Below, piece by piece: positions 8,701 to 16,420 of a DNA stretch of 64,000 bases (position 1 is the first letter of the stretch; the number at the start of each line of letters is the position of its first letter). The stretch covers positions 1-64,000 of the forward strand of contig NZ_VIQM01000087.1 of NCBI RefSeq assembly GCF_008520265.1, read 5' to 3'. A program made the position numbers and the translations under genes. Source of the DNA: Sphingobacterium cavernae. Its GTDB lineage: Bacteria; Bacteroidota; Bacteroidia; Sphingobacteriales; Sphingobacteriaceae. The notes beneath the pieces were generated by a model that was given only the letters and a program-made list of their open reading frames with translations, did not search any database and was not told the DNA's origin.

Positions 8701-10103
8701 GTACACGTTTGCGTCCGGTATTAATGACAGCTTTTGTGGCATCATTAGGGTTTATGCCGATGGCGGTAAGCAATGGTGCTGGTGCTGAAGTACAACGTCC
8801 TTTGGCAACTGTTGTCATCGGAGGATTGATGATCGCAACATTCCTAACCTTATTTGTCTTACCTATCCTCTATATACTGTTTGATAAGATGAAGTTTCCC
8901 AAATTGAAATTCAATAAAAAAGGGGCTGCCATTGTTACTTTTATCTGTTTAAGCACTGCAACCTATGCTCAGCAAATATCACTGGAACAGGCTGTAGATA
9001 TGGCAATAAAAAACAATTTATCCATAAAGAGCAAAACGCTCCTGTCCGAATATTACCAAAAACGTATTTCTACGGGCAGTAATATCCCACAAACAGCTAT
9101 TACAGGCGAGTTTGGACAGATAAACAGTGCTGCAACTGATAATAAATTCGGCGTTTCACAGTCCATAAGTTTTCCAACTGTTTACAGTAACCAGAAAAAT
9201 CTCCTCACAGAGGAATGGAATTCCTCTGTGATAACCGTCAACCTCAATAATATCCAAATAAAGAAAACGGTTACTGAACTGTTTTACTACATTTTGGTTT
9301 TGAGGGAAAAGGAAAAAATCCTGATCCAATCGGATAAAATGTATGCCCAGTTCTTGGAAATGGCAAATCTTAGCTTTGATAAAGGTGCAAGCAACCTTCT
9401 TGAAAAAACGGCAGCGGAAGTGCAACGGGAAAACATCGCCATTCAATTAAAATCCTTGCTGAAGGAAATCGAGCTGGCTAAGATCCAACTTCAATTGATG
9501 CTCAATGCGGAAGAACGGTACGAACCATTGGCAGACCGCATCATCATCGAAAACATTTTATTTGATCCATCAGTGGAAATGGACAGCCATCCTGCCATAC
9601 AATTAGCTGCACAGGAAATCCAAAAAGCAAAGGCGAACGTAAAACTCGAAAAATCAAAACTACTACCCAACTTATCGATTGGGTATTTCAACCAAAGTTT
9701 TGCTGATCTGAACCGTAACCGGTTCAATTCTATAGAAATCGGTGTAGGTATCCCTATATTTTCCAAAGCCCAACGTTCACAGATTAAAGCAGAGGAACAT
9801 CGCATCCTGTTTACAGAAAATGAACTGGCATACACAAAGGCCCAATGGAAAACCGATTATGAAATGGCTCTACAGCAGTTTCAGATACAGCAGGAAATCG
9901 TAGAAACCTATCGGCAAAAACAGCTTCCCGGATCAGAACAGATATTCAAAACCGCTCAGGAACAGTTTGCCAATGGAGAAATCAATTATCTGGATTGGGT
10001 TATGCTTAATAATCAAGCCATTCAGATACAAAGTGATTATTACACAGCCGTTATGCAGCTCAACCAAAGCATTATTAACATTCATTACTTCATTTCAAAA
10101 TAG
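5781..10103 (+). CDS. CzcA/CusA-family heavy-metal RND efflux pump fused to a TolC-like outer membrane factor
   Basis: A 1440-residue fusion. Residues 1 to about 1040 are the inner-membrane RND pump: IEFSIRNKLIIGLFTLALVG (first membrane helix), two large periplasmic loops and two blocks of membrane helices. The proton-relay segment DFGLIVDGAVIIVEA near residues 400-415 keeps the DFGxxxDG form typical of divalent-cation (Zn/Co/Cd, CzcA-like) pumps. Residues about 1065-1440 are a TolC/CzcC-like outer membrane factor (ISLEQAVDMAIKNNLSIKSK, coiled-coil helices, ANGEINYLDWV). Between them lies a signal-peptide-like stretch ending ATYAQQ. It exports toxic metal from cytoplasm or periplasm across both membranes with the adaptor encoded next, 7 bases downstream. 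Confidence 0.92.
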   Translation: MLHKIIEFSIRNKLIIGLFTLALVGWGVYETTKLPIDAQPDITNNQVQVITVAPSLGATDIERLVTFPIEQANSNINGITEIRSFSRFGLSLVTIVFDDETDVYWARQQVAERLQNVRNEIPEGVGTPELGPISTGLGEIYQYVIRPKKGYEQQFDATELRTIQDWIVRRQLLGVQGVAEVSSFGGKLKQYEIAVNSNKLQSLNLTISDVFTALENNNQNTGGAYIEKGPTVLYIRSEGLIGNKEDIENISVTATSDGIPVLLKDVAEVKTGYATRYGAMTYNDQGEVSGAIVMMLKGANSNEVIKNVKERIEIIRKTLPEGVVLEPFLDRTKMVNNAIGTIETNLAEGALIVVFVLVLFLGNFRAGLLVASVIPLAMLFAIIMMNLFGVSGNLMSLGALDFGLIVDGAVIIVEAVLYQLHYGKKFAVLNKISQKEMNKQVGSSATKMVNSAVFGQIIILIVYLPIFSLEGIEGKMFKPMAQTVAFALIGAFILSLTYIPMMSSLVLSKKIKHKPNLSDRLMERLEKLHHITLEKVLHFPKTIISIVVACFAVAVFILSNLGGEFIPALEEGDFAVDTRVLTGSNLQTTIDYTQKAAHILKTQYPEVEKVVTKIGSGEVPTDPMPMEASDMMVILKDKKEWTSAKTFPELAEKMGKSLEAVPGISTGFQYPVQMRFNELMTGARQDVVCKIFGEDLDSLASYANKFGEIIKTVDGAQDLYIEPVTGLPQVIIRYNRANIAQYNLNITAINKIVNTAFAGQSTGKVYEGEKRFDLIVRLDENQREKLEDIRNLLIPIANGNQIPLYQLADVSIQNGPAQIQREDAKRRIVVGFNVRGRDVQSIVNELQLKADKQLAFSPGYYVTYGGAFENLNQAKDRLMIAVPVSLILIFILLYFAFHSFKQSLLIYSAIPLSAIGGIFFLALRGMPFSISAGVGFIALFGVAVLNGIVLIAEFNRLRQAGETDLRTIVLNGTRTRLRPVLMTAFVASLGFMPMAVSNGAGAEVQRPLATVVIGGLMIATFLTLFVLPILYILFDKMKFPKLKFNKKGAAIVTFICLSTATYAQQISLEQAVDMAIKNNLSIKSKTLLSEYYQKRISTGSNIPQTAITGEFGQINSAATDNKFGVSQSISFPTVYSNQKNLLTEEWNSSVITVNLNNIQIKKTVTELFYYILVLREKEKILIQSDKMYAQFLEMANLSFDKGASNLLEKTAAEVQRENIAIQLKSLLKEIELAKIQLQLMLNAEERYEPLADRIIIENILFDPSVEMDSHPAIQLAAQEIQKAKANVKLEKSKLLPNLSIGYFNQSFADLNRNRFNSIEIGVGIPIFSKAQRSQIKAEEHRILFTENELAYTKAQWKTDYEMALQQFQIQQEIVETYRQKQLPGSEQIFKTAQEQFANGEINYLDWVMLNNQAIQIQSDYYTAVMQLNQSIINIHYFISK

Positions 10104-10110
10104 ACAATAA

Positions 10111-11238
10111 ATGAAATACATAGTCAGCATTTTTGTTATCCTCACTTTATTTAGTTGCGGTAACAAGGAGAATACAACAGAAGAAGCCGTTTCGCCGGAT
10201 ACAGAAAATATCCTGCAATTATCAGATGAACAATTGAAATCCTTTGCTCTCTCATCTGTTACCTTACAGAACAAAAACATCACCCAGACACTTAAAATAA
10301 ACGGTAAGATCGATGTGCCGCCACAAAATCTGGTATCTGTCAGTAGTGCTTTGGGCGGTTATGTAAAATCCACCAAACTATTGCCCGGAATGCACTTTCG
10401 GAAAGGTGAAGTAATAGCAGTAATGGAAGACAACCAATATATCCAGTTACAGCAGGATTATCTTACTGCCAAAGCGCAATTACAGAATGCAGAAGCAGAA
10501 TACCTCAGACAAAAGGATCTTAATAAGAGCAAGGCCAGCAGTGACAAAGTTTACCTTCAGGCTAAGTCAGATTACGAAACATTGCAGATCAGCAAACGGT
10601 CTTTGGAGCAAAAACTGAAACTTATACAGATCAATCCGGGGAGTGTTTCGGTTGGCAATATTCAACAGACAACAAATGTATATGCACCTTTTGATGGTTT
10701 TGTATCGCAAGTTTTTGTAAACGTAGGTAAATATGTTTCTCCATCTGATGTATTGTTTGAATTACTAAACCCTAATAATCTTCATCTCAATCTGAAAATA
10801 TTTGAAAAAGACTGGGATAAAATTAAAATAGGTCAACCGCTAATTGCTTATACAAACAATAATCCGGGCAAAAAATATAACGGAGAAATATTCCTGATAG
10901 GCAAAAATATATCGGCAGATCGTGCGGTCGAGGTACAGGCTAGATTTAGGGAATTCGATGAAAAACTAATACCCGGAATGTATATGAACGCTGATATTGA
11001 AATACCTGAAACCAATGCTTTGACATTGCCTGAAGAATGTGTTCTTGCCTTTGAAGGTAAAAAATATGTGTTTGAGATACAGGATAAGAACAGATTTAAA
11101 ATGATACCTGTACAAACCGGAAATTCAGGAGATGGCTGGATCGAGATCGTTAATAGTAATGAGTTAAACAATAAAAAAATTGCCCAAAAAGGTGCTTACA
11201 CCTTACTCATGTCATTAAAAAATAAAGCGGAAGAATGA
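10111..11238 (+). CDS. Periplasmic adaptor (membrane fusion protein) of the heavy-metal RND pump, lipoprotein
   Basis: A 375-residue HlyD/CzcB-like adaptor. It starts with a lipoprotein signal (FVILTLFSCGNKEN, lipobox Cys at about residue 16). A barrel-sandwich part begins near residue 65 (VSVSSALGGYVKSTKLLPGMHFRKGEV), followed by an alpha-hairpin (residues about 105-170), then the second lipoyl half YAPFDGFVSQVFVNVGKYVS and a beta-barrel and membrane-proximal domain to the end. The adaptor bridges the RND pump to its outer membrane factor and may hand over the metal. It follows the pump gene by 7 bases, and its stop overlaps the start of the PAP2 gene, so the three are translated from one operon. 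Confidence 0.9.
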   Translation: MKYIVSIFVILTLFSCGNKENTTEEAVSPDTENILQLSDEQLKSFALSSVTLQNKNITQTLKINGKIDVPPQNLVSVSSALGGYVKSTKLLPGMHFRKGEVIAVMEDNQYIQLQQDYLTAKAQLQNAEAEYLRQKDLNKSKASSDKVYLQAKSDYETLQISKRSLEQKLKLIQINPGSVSVGNIQQTTNVYAPFDGFVSQVFVNVGKYVSPSDVLFELLNPNNLHLNLKIFEKDWDKIKIGQPLIAYTNNNPGKKYNGEIFLIGKNISADRAVEVQARFREFDEKLIPGMYMNADIEIPETNALTLPEECVLAFEGKKYVFEIQDKNRFKMIPVQTGNSGDGWIEIVNSNELNNKKIAQKGAYTLLMSLKNKAEE

Positions 11239-11996
11239 TGCGAATAGTAATGTTTTATGTATCCATATTGTTCTCTTTGAGTGCTAAAGCACAGCCTTGG
11301 AAAAAGCCAGACACAATGAAAGTTGCCATAGACAGTAATGCCTACAAATTTTCATATAAAAAGCTGATTGTCCCTAGTGTACTGATTTCTTATGGCACGT
11401 TAAGTCTAGTGTCAGACAATTTGAAAGAAATAAACACGCACACCCGTCATGAGGTTAGAGAACATTTTATTGCAGGGGCAATTATAGACAATTACATGCA
11501 ATACGCACCTGCTGTTGCTGTATATGGACTTAATATTGCCGGAATAAAAGGCAAACATAATTTTAAAGACAGAACAATAATCTATGCCACATCGCAGCTA
11601 ATCACGTCAGCAATCGTATTGCCAACAAAACGAATAATCGGAGAAGAACGACCTAATGGTTCAAATAACCTATCGTTTCCATCGGGGCATACGGCAACAG
11701 CATTTTCATCTGCTCATTTTATGTTTAGAGAATACAAAGACAGTAATTTCTGGCTGGGAATATCCGGTTATCCAATTGCGGCAGCAACTGGAATTTATAG
11801 GGTGCTAAATGATAAACACTGGGTGGGCGACGTGGTTGCCGGAGTCGGAGTTGGCATATTGTCTACAGAGATTGCTTATTGGTTGTTTCCGACAATATCA
11901 AAATGGCTCTCACCAAATAACAGTAAAAATTCAATGGCGATAATGCCATTATATCAGTCAAAACAAATAGGATTAACAATTTTAAAAACATTCTAA
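11235..11996 (+). CDS. PAP2-family phosphatase, membrane-bound
   Basis: A 253-residue protein with an N-terminal signal or anchor (MFYVSILFSLSAKAQ). The three phosphatase motifs are present: KRIIGEERPNG (motif 1), SFPSGHTATAF (motif 2, catalytic His) and RVLNDKHWVGDVVAG (motif 3). Membrane helices surround them. PAP2 enzymes remove phosphate from lipid phosphates such as undecaprenyl pyrophosphate or phosphatidate on the periplasmic side; which substrate is used here is unknown. The start overlaps the adaptor stop by four bases (ATGA), so it belongs to the metal-efflux operon, where a role in envelope repair under metal stress is plausible but inferred. Confidence 0.88.
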   Translation: MMRIVMFYVSILFSLSAKAQPWKKPDTMKVAIDSNAYKFSYKKLIVPSVLISYGTLSLVSDNLKEINTHTRHEVREHFIAGAIIDNYMQYAPAVAVYGLNIAGIKGKHNFKDRTIIYATSQLITSAIVLPTKRIIGEERPNGSNNLSFPSGHTATAFSSAHFMFREYKDSNFWLGISGYPIAAATGIYRVLNDKHWVGDVVAGVGVGILSTEIAYWLFPTISKWLSPNNSKNSMAIMPLYQSKQIGLTILKTF

Positions 11997-11998
11997 TT

Positions 11999-12574
11999 AT
12001 GATAACACAAAACAAAAATAAATTTGCATTAATCCATCGTATTCTGCACTGGACAATAGCAGTATTAATGGGGATTTTGTTCGCAACTGGGTTCCTGCGA
12101 ATGACTTGGATGAGCAAAAAATCAATTATTGATATAGTTTCTTCACAAATTCAAAATCAAAACATTTTTATTGAAAAACAACAAATAATTCCTATTGTAA
12201 AAGGTATTCAGTCACCTATGTGGAAATGGCATGAGTATGCGGCCTACATTATGTTTATTGCATTCATTTGTAGGATTATTTATATGGTTGTAAAAGGAAT
12301 AAAATTTCCTAAGCCATTCACAAGAAACCAACCGCTGAATGAGCGCCTACAAGGTATTACCTACATTGTTTTTTATCTGTTTGTAGCGATTTCTATAGTT
12401 ACAGGAGCCTATCTTCAATGGGGAAATGGAACGTATAAAGAACCAATGGAAGCTATTCATAAATGGGCTATATATTGGTTTCCGTTATTTATAGTCATGC
12501 ATTTTGGTGGGATTGTATTAGGCGAATTGTCTAAGAAAAAAGGAATTACCTCAAAGATGATTGGAGGAAACTAA
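11999..12574 (+). CDS. Cytochrome b/b6-domain membrane protein (di-haem b type)
   Basis: A 191-residue protein with four predicted membrane helices. Candidate haem ligands are histidines in HRILHWTIAVLMG (helix 1), MWKWHEYAAYIMF (helix 2) and IHKWAIYWFPLFIVMHFGG (helix 4). The layout resembles the cytochrome b561/Ni-Fe hydrogenase b subunit group, which passes electrons between the quinone pool and a periplasmic partner. No redox partner gene is adjacent. It starts 2 bases after the PAP2 stop, so it is in the same transcript. Linkage with the VIT1-type transporter might point to iron handling, but that is only a guess. Confidence 0.8.
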   Translation: MITQNKNKFALIHRILHWTIAVLMGILFATGFLRMTWMSKKSIIDIVSSQIQNQNIFIEKQQIIPIVKGIQSPMWKWHEYAAYIMFIAFICRIIYMVVKGIKFPKPFTRNQPLNERLQGITYIVFYLFVAISIVTGAYLQWGNGTYKEPMEAIHKWAIYWFPLFIVMHFGGIVLGELSKKKGITSKMIGGN

Positions 12575-12601
12575 TAACCAATTTACTTAAACACAAGAAT
12601 C

Positions 12602-13291
12602 ATGGAATTGGAAAAACACTATGTTACCAAAGCAGGCTGGCTCAGGGCTGCAGTATTAGGCGCCAATGATGGTATATTGTCTACTGCAAGTATAATAGTC
12701 GGTGTGGCAGCCGCCAGTGAAATTAGAGAAACAATCATTTTAGCTGCTTTAGCAGGAGCCATTGCCGGGGCTATGTCTATGGCTGCAGGTGAATATGTAT
12801 CAGTGAGTTCACAATCTGATATAGAGAAAGCGGATATTGAAAGGGAAAAGCGAGAACTGATAGAAATGCCAGAAATTGAGCTTATCGAACTTGCTAAAAT
12901 ATACGAAAAAAGAGGTCTGAACAAAAAACTGTCTATGGAGGTTGCCAAACAATTGACTGAACACGATGCTTTAGGAACCCACGCAAGGGATGAACTGGGA
13001 ATTAATGAAATTACAGAAGCAAAGCCATTTCAAGCGGCTTTTGCTTCATTTGCATCATTTATATTAGGATCGGCTCTACCGTTTCTCGTGACATTATTAG
13101 TACCAGTTCCAACAATGATTTATACACAATATATATGTACAATATTGTTCTTAATTCTATTGGGAATAGTCACTGCAAAAACCGGTGGTTCAAATATCTT
13201 TAAAGCAGTATTAAGAATATGTTTATGGGGGACAGGCGCAATGGTTGCATCCGCATTAGTGGGACATATATTTGGGGTTCAGGTGGCATAA
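12602..13291 (+). CDS. VIT1/CCC1-family Fe/Mn transporter
   Basis: A 229-residue membrane protein. The N-terminus KAGWLRAAVLGANDGILSTA is the hallmark of the VIT1/CCC1 family, followed by GAIAGAMSMAAGEYVSVSSQ with the conserved transport-path residues. A cytoplasmic, Glu-rich insert (about residues 75-135: EIELIELAKIYEKRGL and AKQLTEHDALGTHARDELG) is the metal-binding domain of bacterial members. Three further membrane helices complete it. These proteins export or store Fe2+ and Mn2+ using the proton gradient. It is the fifth gene of the metal operon and extends its range beyond the RND substrates. A GAATC spacer of 27 bases separates it from the cytochrome. Confidence 0.9.
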   Translation: MELEKHYVTKAGWLRAAVLGANDGILSTASIIVGVAAASEIRETIILAALAGAIAGAMSMAAGEYVSVSSQSDIEKADIEREKRELIEMPEIELIELAKIYEKRGLNKKLSMEVAKQLTEHDALGTHARDELGINEITEAKPFQAAFASFASFILGSALPFLVTLLVPVPTMIYTQYICTILFLILLGIVTAKTGGSNIFKAVLRICLWGTGAMVASALVGHIFGVQVA

Positions 13292-13367
13292 AAAACAAAC
13301 CCAATAAGAATTTGACTTTGCACATAAACATAGTACTAATTAGTTGACTTGTTACATCTTAATAAAA

Positions 13368-13970
13368 ATGAGCGGATCTACGAATAAAAAAATAGAGAAG
13401 ATAGCAATATATGTTGAATCACTTTTCAAATCATATACGAACCCCAAGCTTTGCTATCATAATTTAAATCATACCAGGCTAGTTGTAAAACATGCATCGG
13501 AAATGGCAGACTTCTATCATTTAAACGAAGAAGATCGATTTGTTTTATTGGTTGCGGCTTGGTTTCATGATACTGGACATTTAATTGGAGCAAATGAAGG
13601 ACATGAAATAAGAAGTACCTTTATTATGGAACATTTTCTTTGTAAGCTTAAAATTAATTTCAAGACTATTGACAGAGTAAGAGAAACGATTATCGCCACA
13701 GAAGCAAACAGGAAACCAAGAAGCTTGATTGAAGAAATCATAAAGGATTCAGATGTCTATCATCTAGGTACAAGTGATTTTATTGAAATGGATTGCCTTG
13801 TTTGGAAAGAAATTGAAAATATTTCTACAGAGCCCACTTTAGACAAGTTAGAAAGAACATTGGATTTTCTAAAAAAGCATTGCTTTTATACAACGTACTG
13901 TAATACTAAGTTGCATAATGGGAAAAATAAAAATGTAGTTTGTATAGAAAATAAAATGAAAGCCCTATAA
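13368..13970 (+). CDS. HD-domain phosphohydrolase (resembles the HD half of Pycsar-type effectors)
   Basis: About 200 residues; I choose ATG 13368 (MSGSTNKK) over an upstream TTG at 13344. The HD site is clear: CYHNLNHTRLVVKHASEMA, AAWFHDTGHLIGANEGHE (the HD pair) and IIKDSDVYHLGTSDF (final Asp). HD enzymes cut phosphate esters, often of nucleotides. The sequence resembles the HD part of Bacteroidota proteins annotated as Pycsar system effectors, in which membrane helices follow. Here the protein stops (NKMKAL) just where those helices would begin, so it is a stand-alone or shortened form. No cyclase is next to it. It comes 76 bases after the VIT1-type gene on the same strand. Confidence 0.75.
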   Translation: MSGSTNKKIEKIAIYVESLFKSYTNPKLCYHNLNHTRLVVKHASEMADFYHLNEEDRFVLLVAAWFHDTGHLIGANEGHEIRSTFIMEHFLCKLKINFKTIDRVRETIIATEANRKPRSLIEEIIKDSDVYHLGTSDFIEMDCLVWKEIENISTEPTLDKLERTLDFLKKHCFYTTYCNTKLHNGKNKNVVCIENKMKAL

Positions 13971-14000
13971 AAACTAATGACATTATTAACAGGTCATCGC

Positions 14001-14037
14001 GGCTGATTATTTTTGATTTTTTCATTAATAATCAGCC
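14001..14037. terminator. Hairpin between the HD gene and the broken SDR gene
   Basis: GGCTGATTATT (14001-14011) pairs with AATAATCAGCC (14027-14037), an 11-bp perfect stem with a T-rich 15-base loop. It lies between two converging genes (HD on plus, SDR remnant on minus) and is a plausible bidirectional terminator, although no long T tract follows on either side. Confidence 0.5.
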
Positions 14038-14040
14038 ATA

Positions 14041-14715
14041 TCATAAATAATGTAATAGAGATGAATGATACTTTTGTGCTTGCTCAACCTGTCTAGCGTT
14101 CTCATATTCTCCAATTGGAAATTGAGGTGTCTTAACAGAGTCCCCAGAGAGAAAATCTGTTCTAAAATATCCAGGGTATATAAGTGTTGTGTTGATCTGA
14201 AAAGACTTCAATTCTTCGGCGAGAGATTCGCTCAGCCCGGCAACGGCAAATTTCATAGCGCAATAAACACCAAATCCAGGGAAATTTGCGACAAATCCTC
14301 CTATAGAAGAAATATTAAAAACATGACCTGATTGTTGTTTTAGTAGGTAAGGCGTTGAATGTCTGATCACGTTTAATAAGCCAAAGACATTGACTTCAAA
14401 GTTCTGTTTGACTTCTTTATCTGATAATTCTTCTTGCGTTTCAATCTGGCTATAGCCAGCGTTATTAACAATAACATCAATTTAACCAAAATGAGCGATT
14501 ACTTTTTCAATTGAAGCTTTTACGTTTTCATCGTTAGTAATATCCATTTCCAATGGTAAAAAGGAATCGGAAAAATTTGGAATATTTTGTTTCAGAGACC
14601 TAATTTTTCTGGATGTTGCAGCTACCCGGTAGTTATTTGCTAATAATTTTTTTGCCAGTGATAATCCCAATCCTTTGGAAGCACCAGTAATGAACCATAC
14701 CTTATTTGTATTCAT
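14041..14715 (-). pseudogene. Short-chain dehydrogenase/reductase (SDR), broken by an in-frame stop
   Basis: Reading from ATG at 14713-14715 the product begins NTNKVWFITGASKGLGLSLA, the SDR cofactor loop (TGASxGxG). After VIAHFG there is a TAA at 14482-14484, and the same frame continues without shift as IDVIVNNAGYSQIE, HVFNISSIGGF and GVYCAMKFAVAGLSE, which hold the NNAG, catalytic Ser and YxxxK motifs. One base change would explain the stop. The C-terminus ends early (HSSLLHYL) compared with the roughly 270-280 residues of relatives, so a second lesion is likely. Intact relatives oxidise or reduce small alcohols or ketones with NAD(P). It lies in the island scrapyard between the metal operon and a damaged IS. 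Confidence 0.85.
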
Positions 14716-14731
14716 ATTTCTTTGTATTTGA

Positions 14732-15090
14732 TTATGATACAAAGTTGGTTAGAATGAAAATGATTGAGTTTTCCAAATCTATGGTTGTATTGTCCAGATC
14801 TAAAGTCCTCTTTATAAGGAAGCCGAAAAAGATAAAAACTGGACTGTGCTTTAAAATGTTAATTTCATTTTCCCACAAACGTTCTTCTTGTTTGGTACGA
14901 AACATCTCTTTCCGCACGCCCCAAAACTCTTTGCTGGTAGCCGTAGTTCCATATTTAGCTTGGTGAGTAGCCAATGCCAATGTAAGATTAGAATACAAAT
15001 ATAAACTTCGGATACCATCTTCTTGCTGATTTCTTAAATGCTGTTCAATAGCCTTTTCAACCGGTTCTTTTATTTTAGGTGATTGACTTA
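14732..15090 (-). pseudogene. C-terminal fragment of an unrecognised gene, cut by IS3 copy 2
   Basis: About 119 codons are open from the broken IS edge near 15090 to the stop at 14732. The peptide includes PVEKAIEQHLRNQQEDGIRS, LYSNLTLALATHQAKYGTT, SKEFWGVRKEMFRTKQEER and a tail RTLDLDNTTIDLENSII. It looks helical and soluble. I do not recognise the family. The beginning of the gene is not in the window: the DNA on the other side of the IS (from 16124) belongs to a different gene type. The stop lies 17 bases upstream of the broken SDR start on the same strand. Confidence 0.45.
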
Positions 15091-15876
15091 TGCCGTCTTT
15101 CGGTATTATAGAACCGCACATAATCTTTCACCTGTCGGTATAAATCGCCCCTCCGTTTGGTGGGTTCAGGTATATCTTCTCCCTTTTGAGCGAGCGTCAG
15201 AACCGTTCGATATAGATATTGTCTAACGCACTGCCTTTGCCGTCCATGGATATTTTCACCTCATGGCTTTTGAGTGCTTTGATGAATACCGCAGATGTGA
15301 ACTGGGAGCCCTGATCCGTATTGAAGATTTCCGATTTGCCATGCCTGTGTATGGCATCCGTCATTACCTCCCGGCACAATTCTGCACTCATCGTATTGGC
15401 AACGTTCCACCCCATGATCTTGCGGCTATAGACATCGATGATGCCAAACATGTACATGAATCCGCGGGACATCGGAATGTAGGTGATATCCGCCTGCCAG
15501 ACCTGATTGCGCCTTTCTATCTTAAGGTTCCTGAGCAGATAAGGGAATTTATAATCAGCCTTATTTGCCTTGCTGAGATTCTTCTTGGGGTGGATAGCCT
15601 TCAGGTTCATGACCTTATACAATCGCCTGATACGCTTTTTACCAACAAAATATCCTAGGTCCATTTTCAGGTAGGCGGTCATCCGCTCCACACCATAGAA
15701 CGGATAATCCAAAAACTTCCGGTCAATGGCCTTCATCACCCGTTGGTTGAATAACGACTAGCCTTGGGGCTTGAAATAGTAGCTACTGCGCGGCAACTCG
15801 ATGACCTTGCATTGCTGGAAAACACTCAACTTTCTGTACCGTGGGCAAACAAGCCTGCGTTTATCATCCAAACTCA
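15091..15876 (-). pseudogene. IS3-family transposase OrfB remnant with two nonsense changes
   Basis: The frame corresponding to OrfB starts at ATG 15874-15876. A stop interrupts the equivalent of GESLYNQ (TAG near 15760), and another replaces the Trp of ERFWGS (TGA just below 15197). The 3' end is cut after NTERRHK. Between the stops the core is still readable: WQADITYIPMSRGFMYMF, FNTDQGSQFTSA and LDNIYIERF. The region frameshifted in copy 1 is intact here (LKMDLGYFVGKKRIRRL), which lets the ancestral frame be rebuilt from the two copies. Confidence 0.85.
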
Positions 15877-16123
15877 TTTGCCCAATACTTTTTTTAGGAA
15901 ATCCACTTGTATCTGTAATTCCCCGATTTTCGAATAAAGCTCCTTCTTCTCCGCGGAATCATCCTTGGGCCGGTCTTGGTCCTTAATGAAAACCGATTCC
16001 GCATTATTCAGAAAGTCACGTTTCCAGGTATTGATTTCCGTAGCATAAACCTCATATTTGGCCGCCAGTTCGTGGACCGTTTGCTGTTCTTTGATGGCTT
16101 CGATGGCTACTTTCGCCTTAAAG
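15873..16123 (-). pseudogene. IS3-family transposase OrfA remnant, N-terminus replaced
   Basis: Codons from FKAKVAIEAIKEQQTVHEL to the LGK stop (15873-15875) match OrfA of copy 1. The first ~10 codons, including the start, are missing. The frame runs instead into the coding sequence of another gene (YCDYCGKELKVVG), giving an accidental fusion. Confidence 0.75.
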
Positions 16124-16295
16124 CCTACAACTTTTAATTCTTTTCCACAATAATCACAATAACCATCTTCATAATTTTGTTAAAAAAAACGATTAATGCT
16201 TTTGTCATCAAATGTTTGATACAAATATGTATATCAGGAATGTTGCTTAGATTACTATTTTCTAATTCAAGCCATCTTTGTTTAACTCCTCCCAT
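16124..16295 (-). pseudogene. HEPN/RES-type N-terminal domain remnant
   Basis: From ATG at 16293-16295 the minus strand reads GGVKQRWLELENSNLSNIPD then HICIKH. A one-base loss near 16224 moves the frame, which goes on as FDDKSINRFF, a TAA, then QNYEDGYCDYCGKELKVVG before joining the broken IS. Joined, the pieces give a small zinc-ribbon-like module (CxxH...CxxC) resembling the N-terminal domain in front of HEPN and RES domains. RES proteins include NAD-degrading toxins of toxin-antitoxin pairs. The rest of the gene is not found in the window. The match is from memory of the domain's look, with no search done, so moderate confidence only. Confidence 0.45.
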
Positions 16296-16380
16296 TTTAT
16301 TAATTCACCGTTCTATATTGGAAAACAAATTTAATGAATTAATACTGTCTTCAACAAACAGCAATCAAAAATTAACCAAG

Positions 16381-16403
16381 CGACGTTCTTTTGCTTCTCC
16401 TAT
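16381..16403. repeat. 23-bp direct repeat, copy A
   Basis: CGACGTTCTTTTGCTTCTCC followed by TAT recurs exactly at 24784-24806 in the same orientation, 8.4 kb away. Sequence just outside shares only loose similarity. The pair brackets the IS110 element, the arsenic operon, the DUF4260 gene and the Crp/Fnr gene. It may be an attachment or target-site scar or the shared edge of former mobile elements. Confidence 0.7.
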
Positions 16404-16420
16404 GTTTGTATAATTATAAT

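Larger units (their letters stand above)
15091..16123. mobile_element. IS3-family insertion sequence, copy 2 (both ends missing)
   Basis: This stretch aligns with copy 1 (3517-4750), with scattered substitutions along its length. Similarity starts at the RRHK codons of orfB (junction near 15090) and stops at the FKAK codons of orfA (junction near 16123). Both terminal inverted repeats and both gene ends are therefore gone. The flanks are fragments of two different genes: an unknown gene on the low side and a HEPN/RES-type gene on the high side. It cannot move by itself, but it offers about 1 kb of homology to copy 1 for recombination. Confidence 0.85.

Noticed and set aside
13344-13367. TTG start for the HD protein
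   Set aside because: The ATG at 13368 is better placed and the eight extra residues add nothing to the domain.
16177-16413. 78-codon open frame on the plus strand with a hydrophobic start
   Set aside because: It is antisense to the HEPN/RES-like remnant, and its end runs through the 23-bp repeat; no ribosome site or homology.
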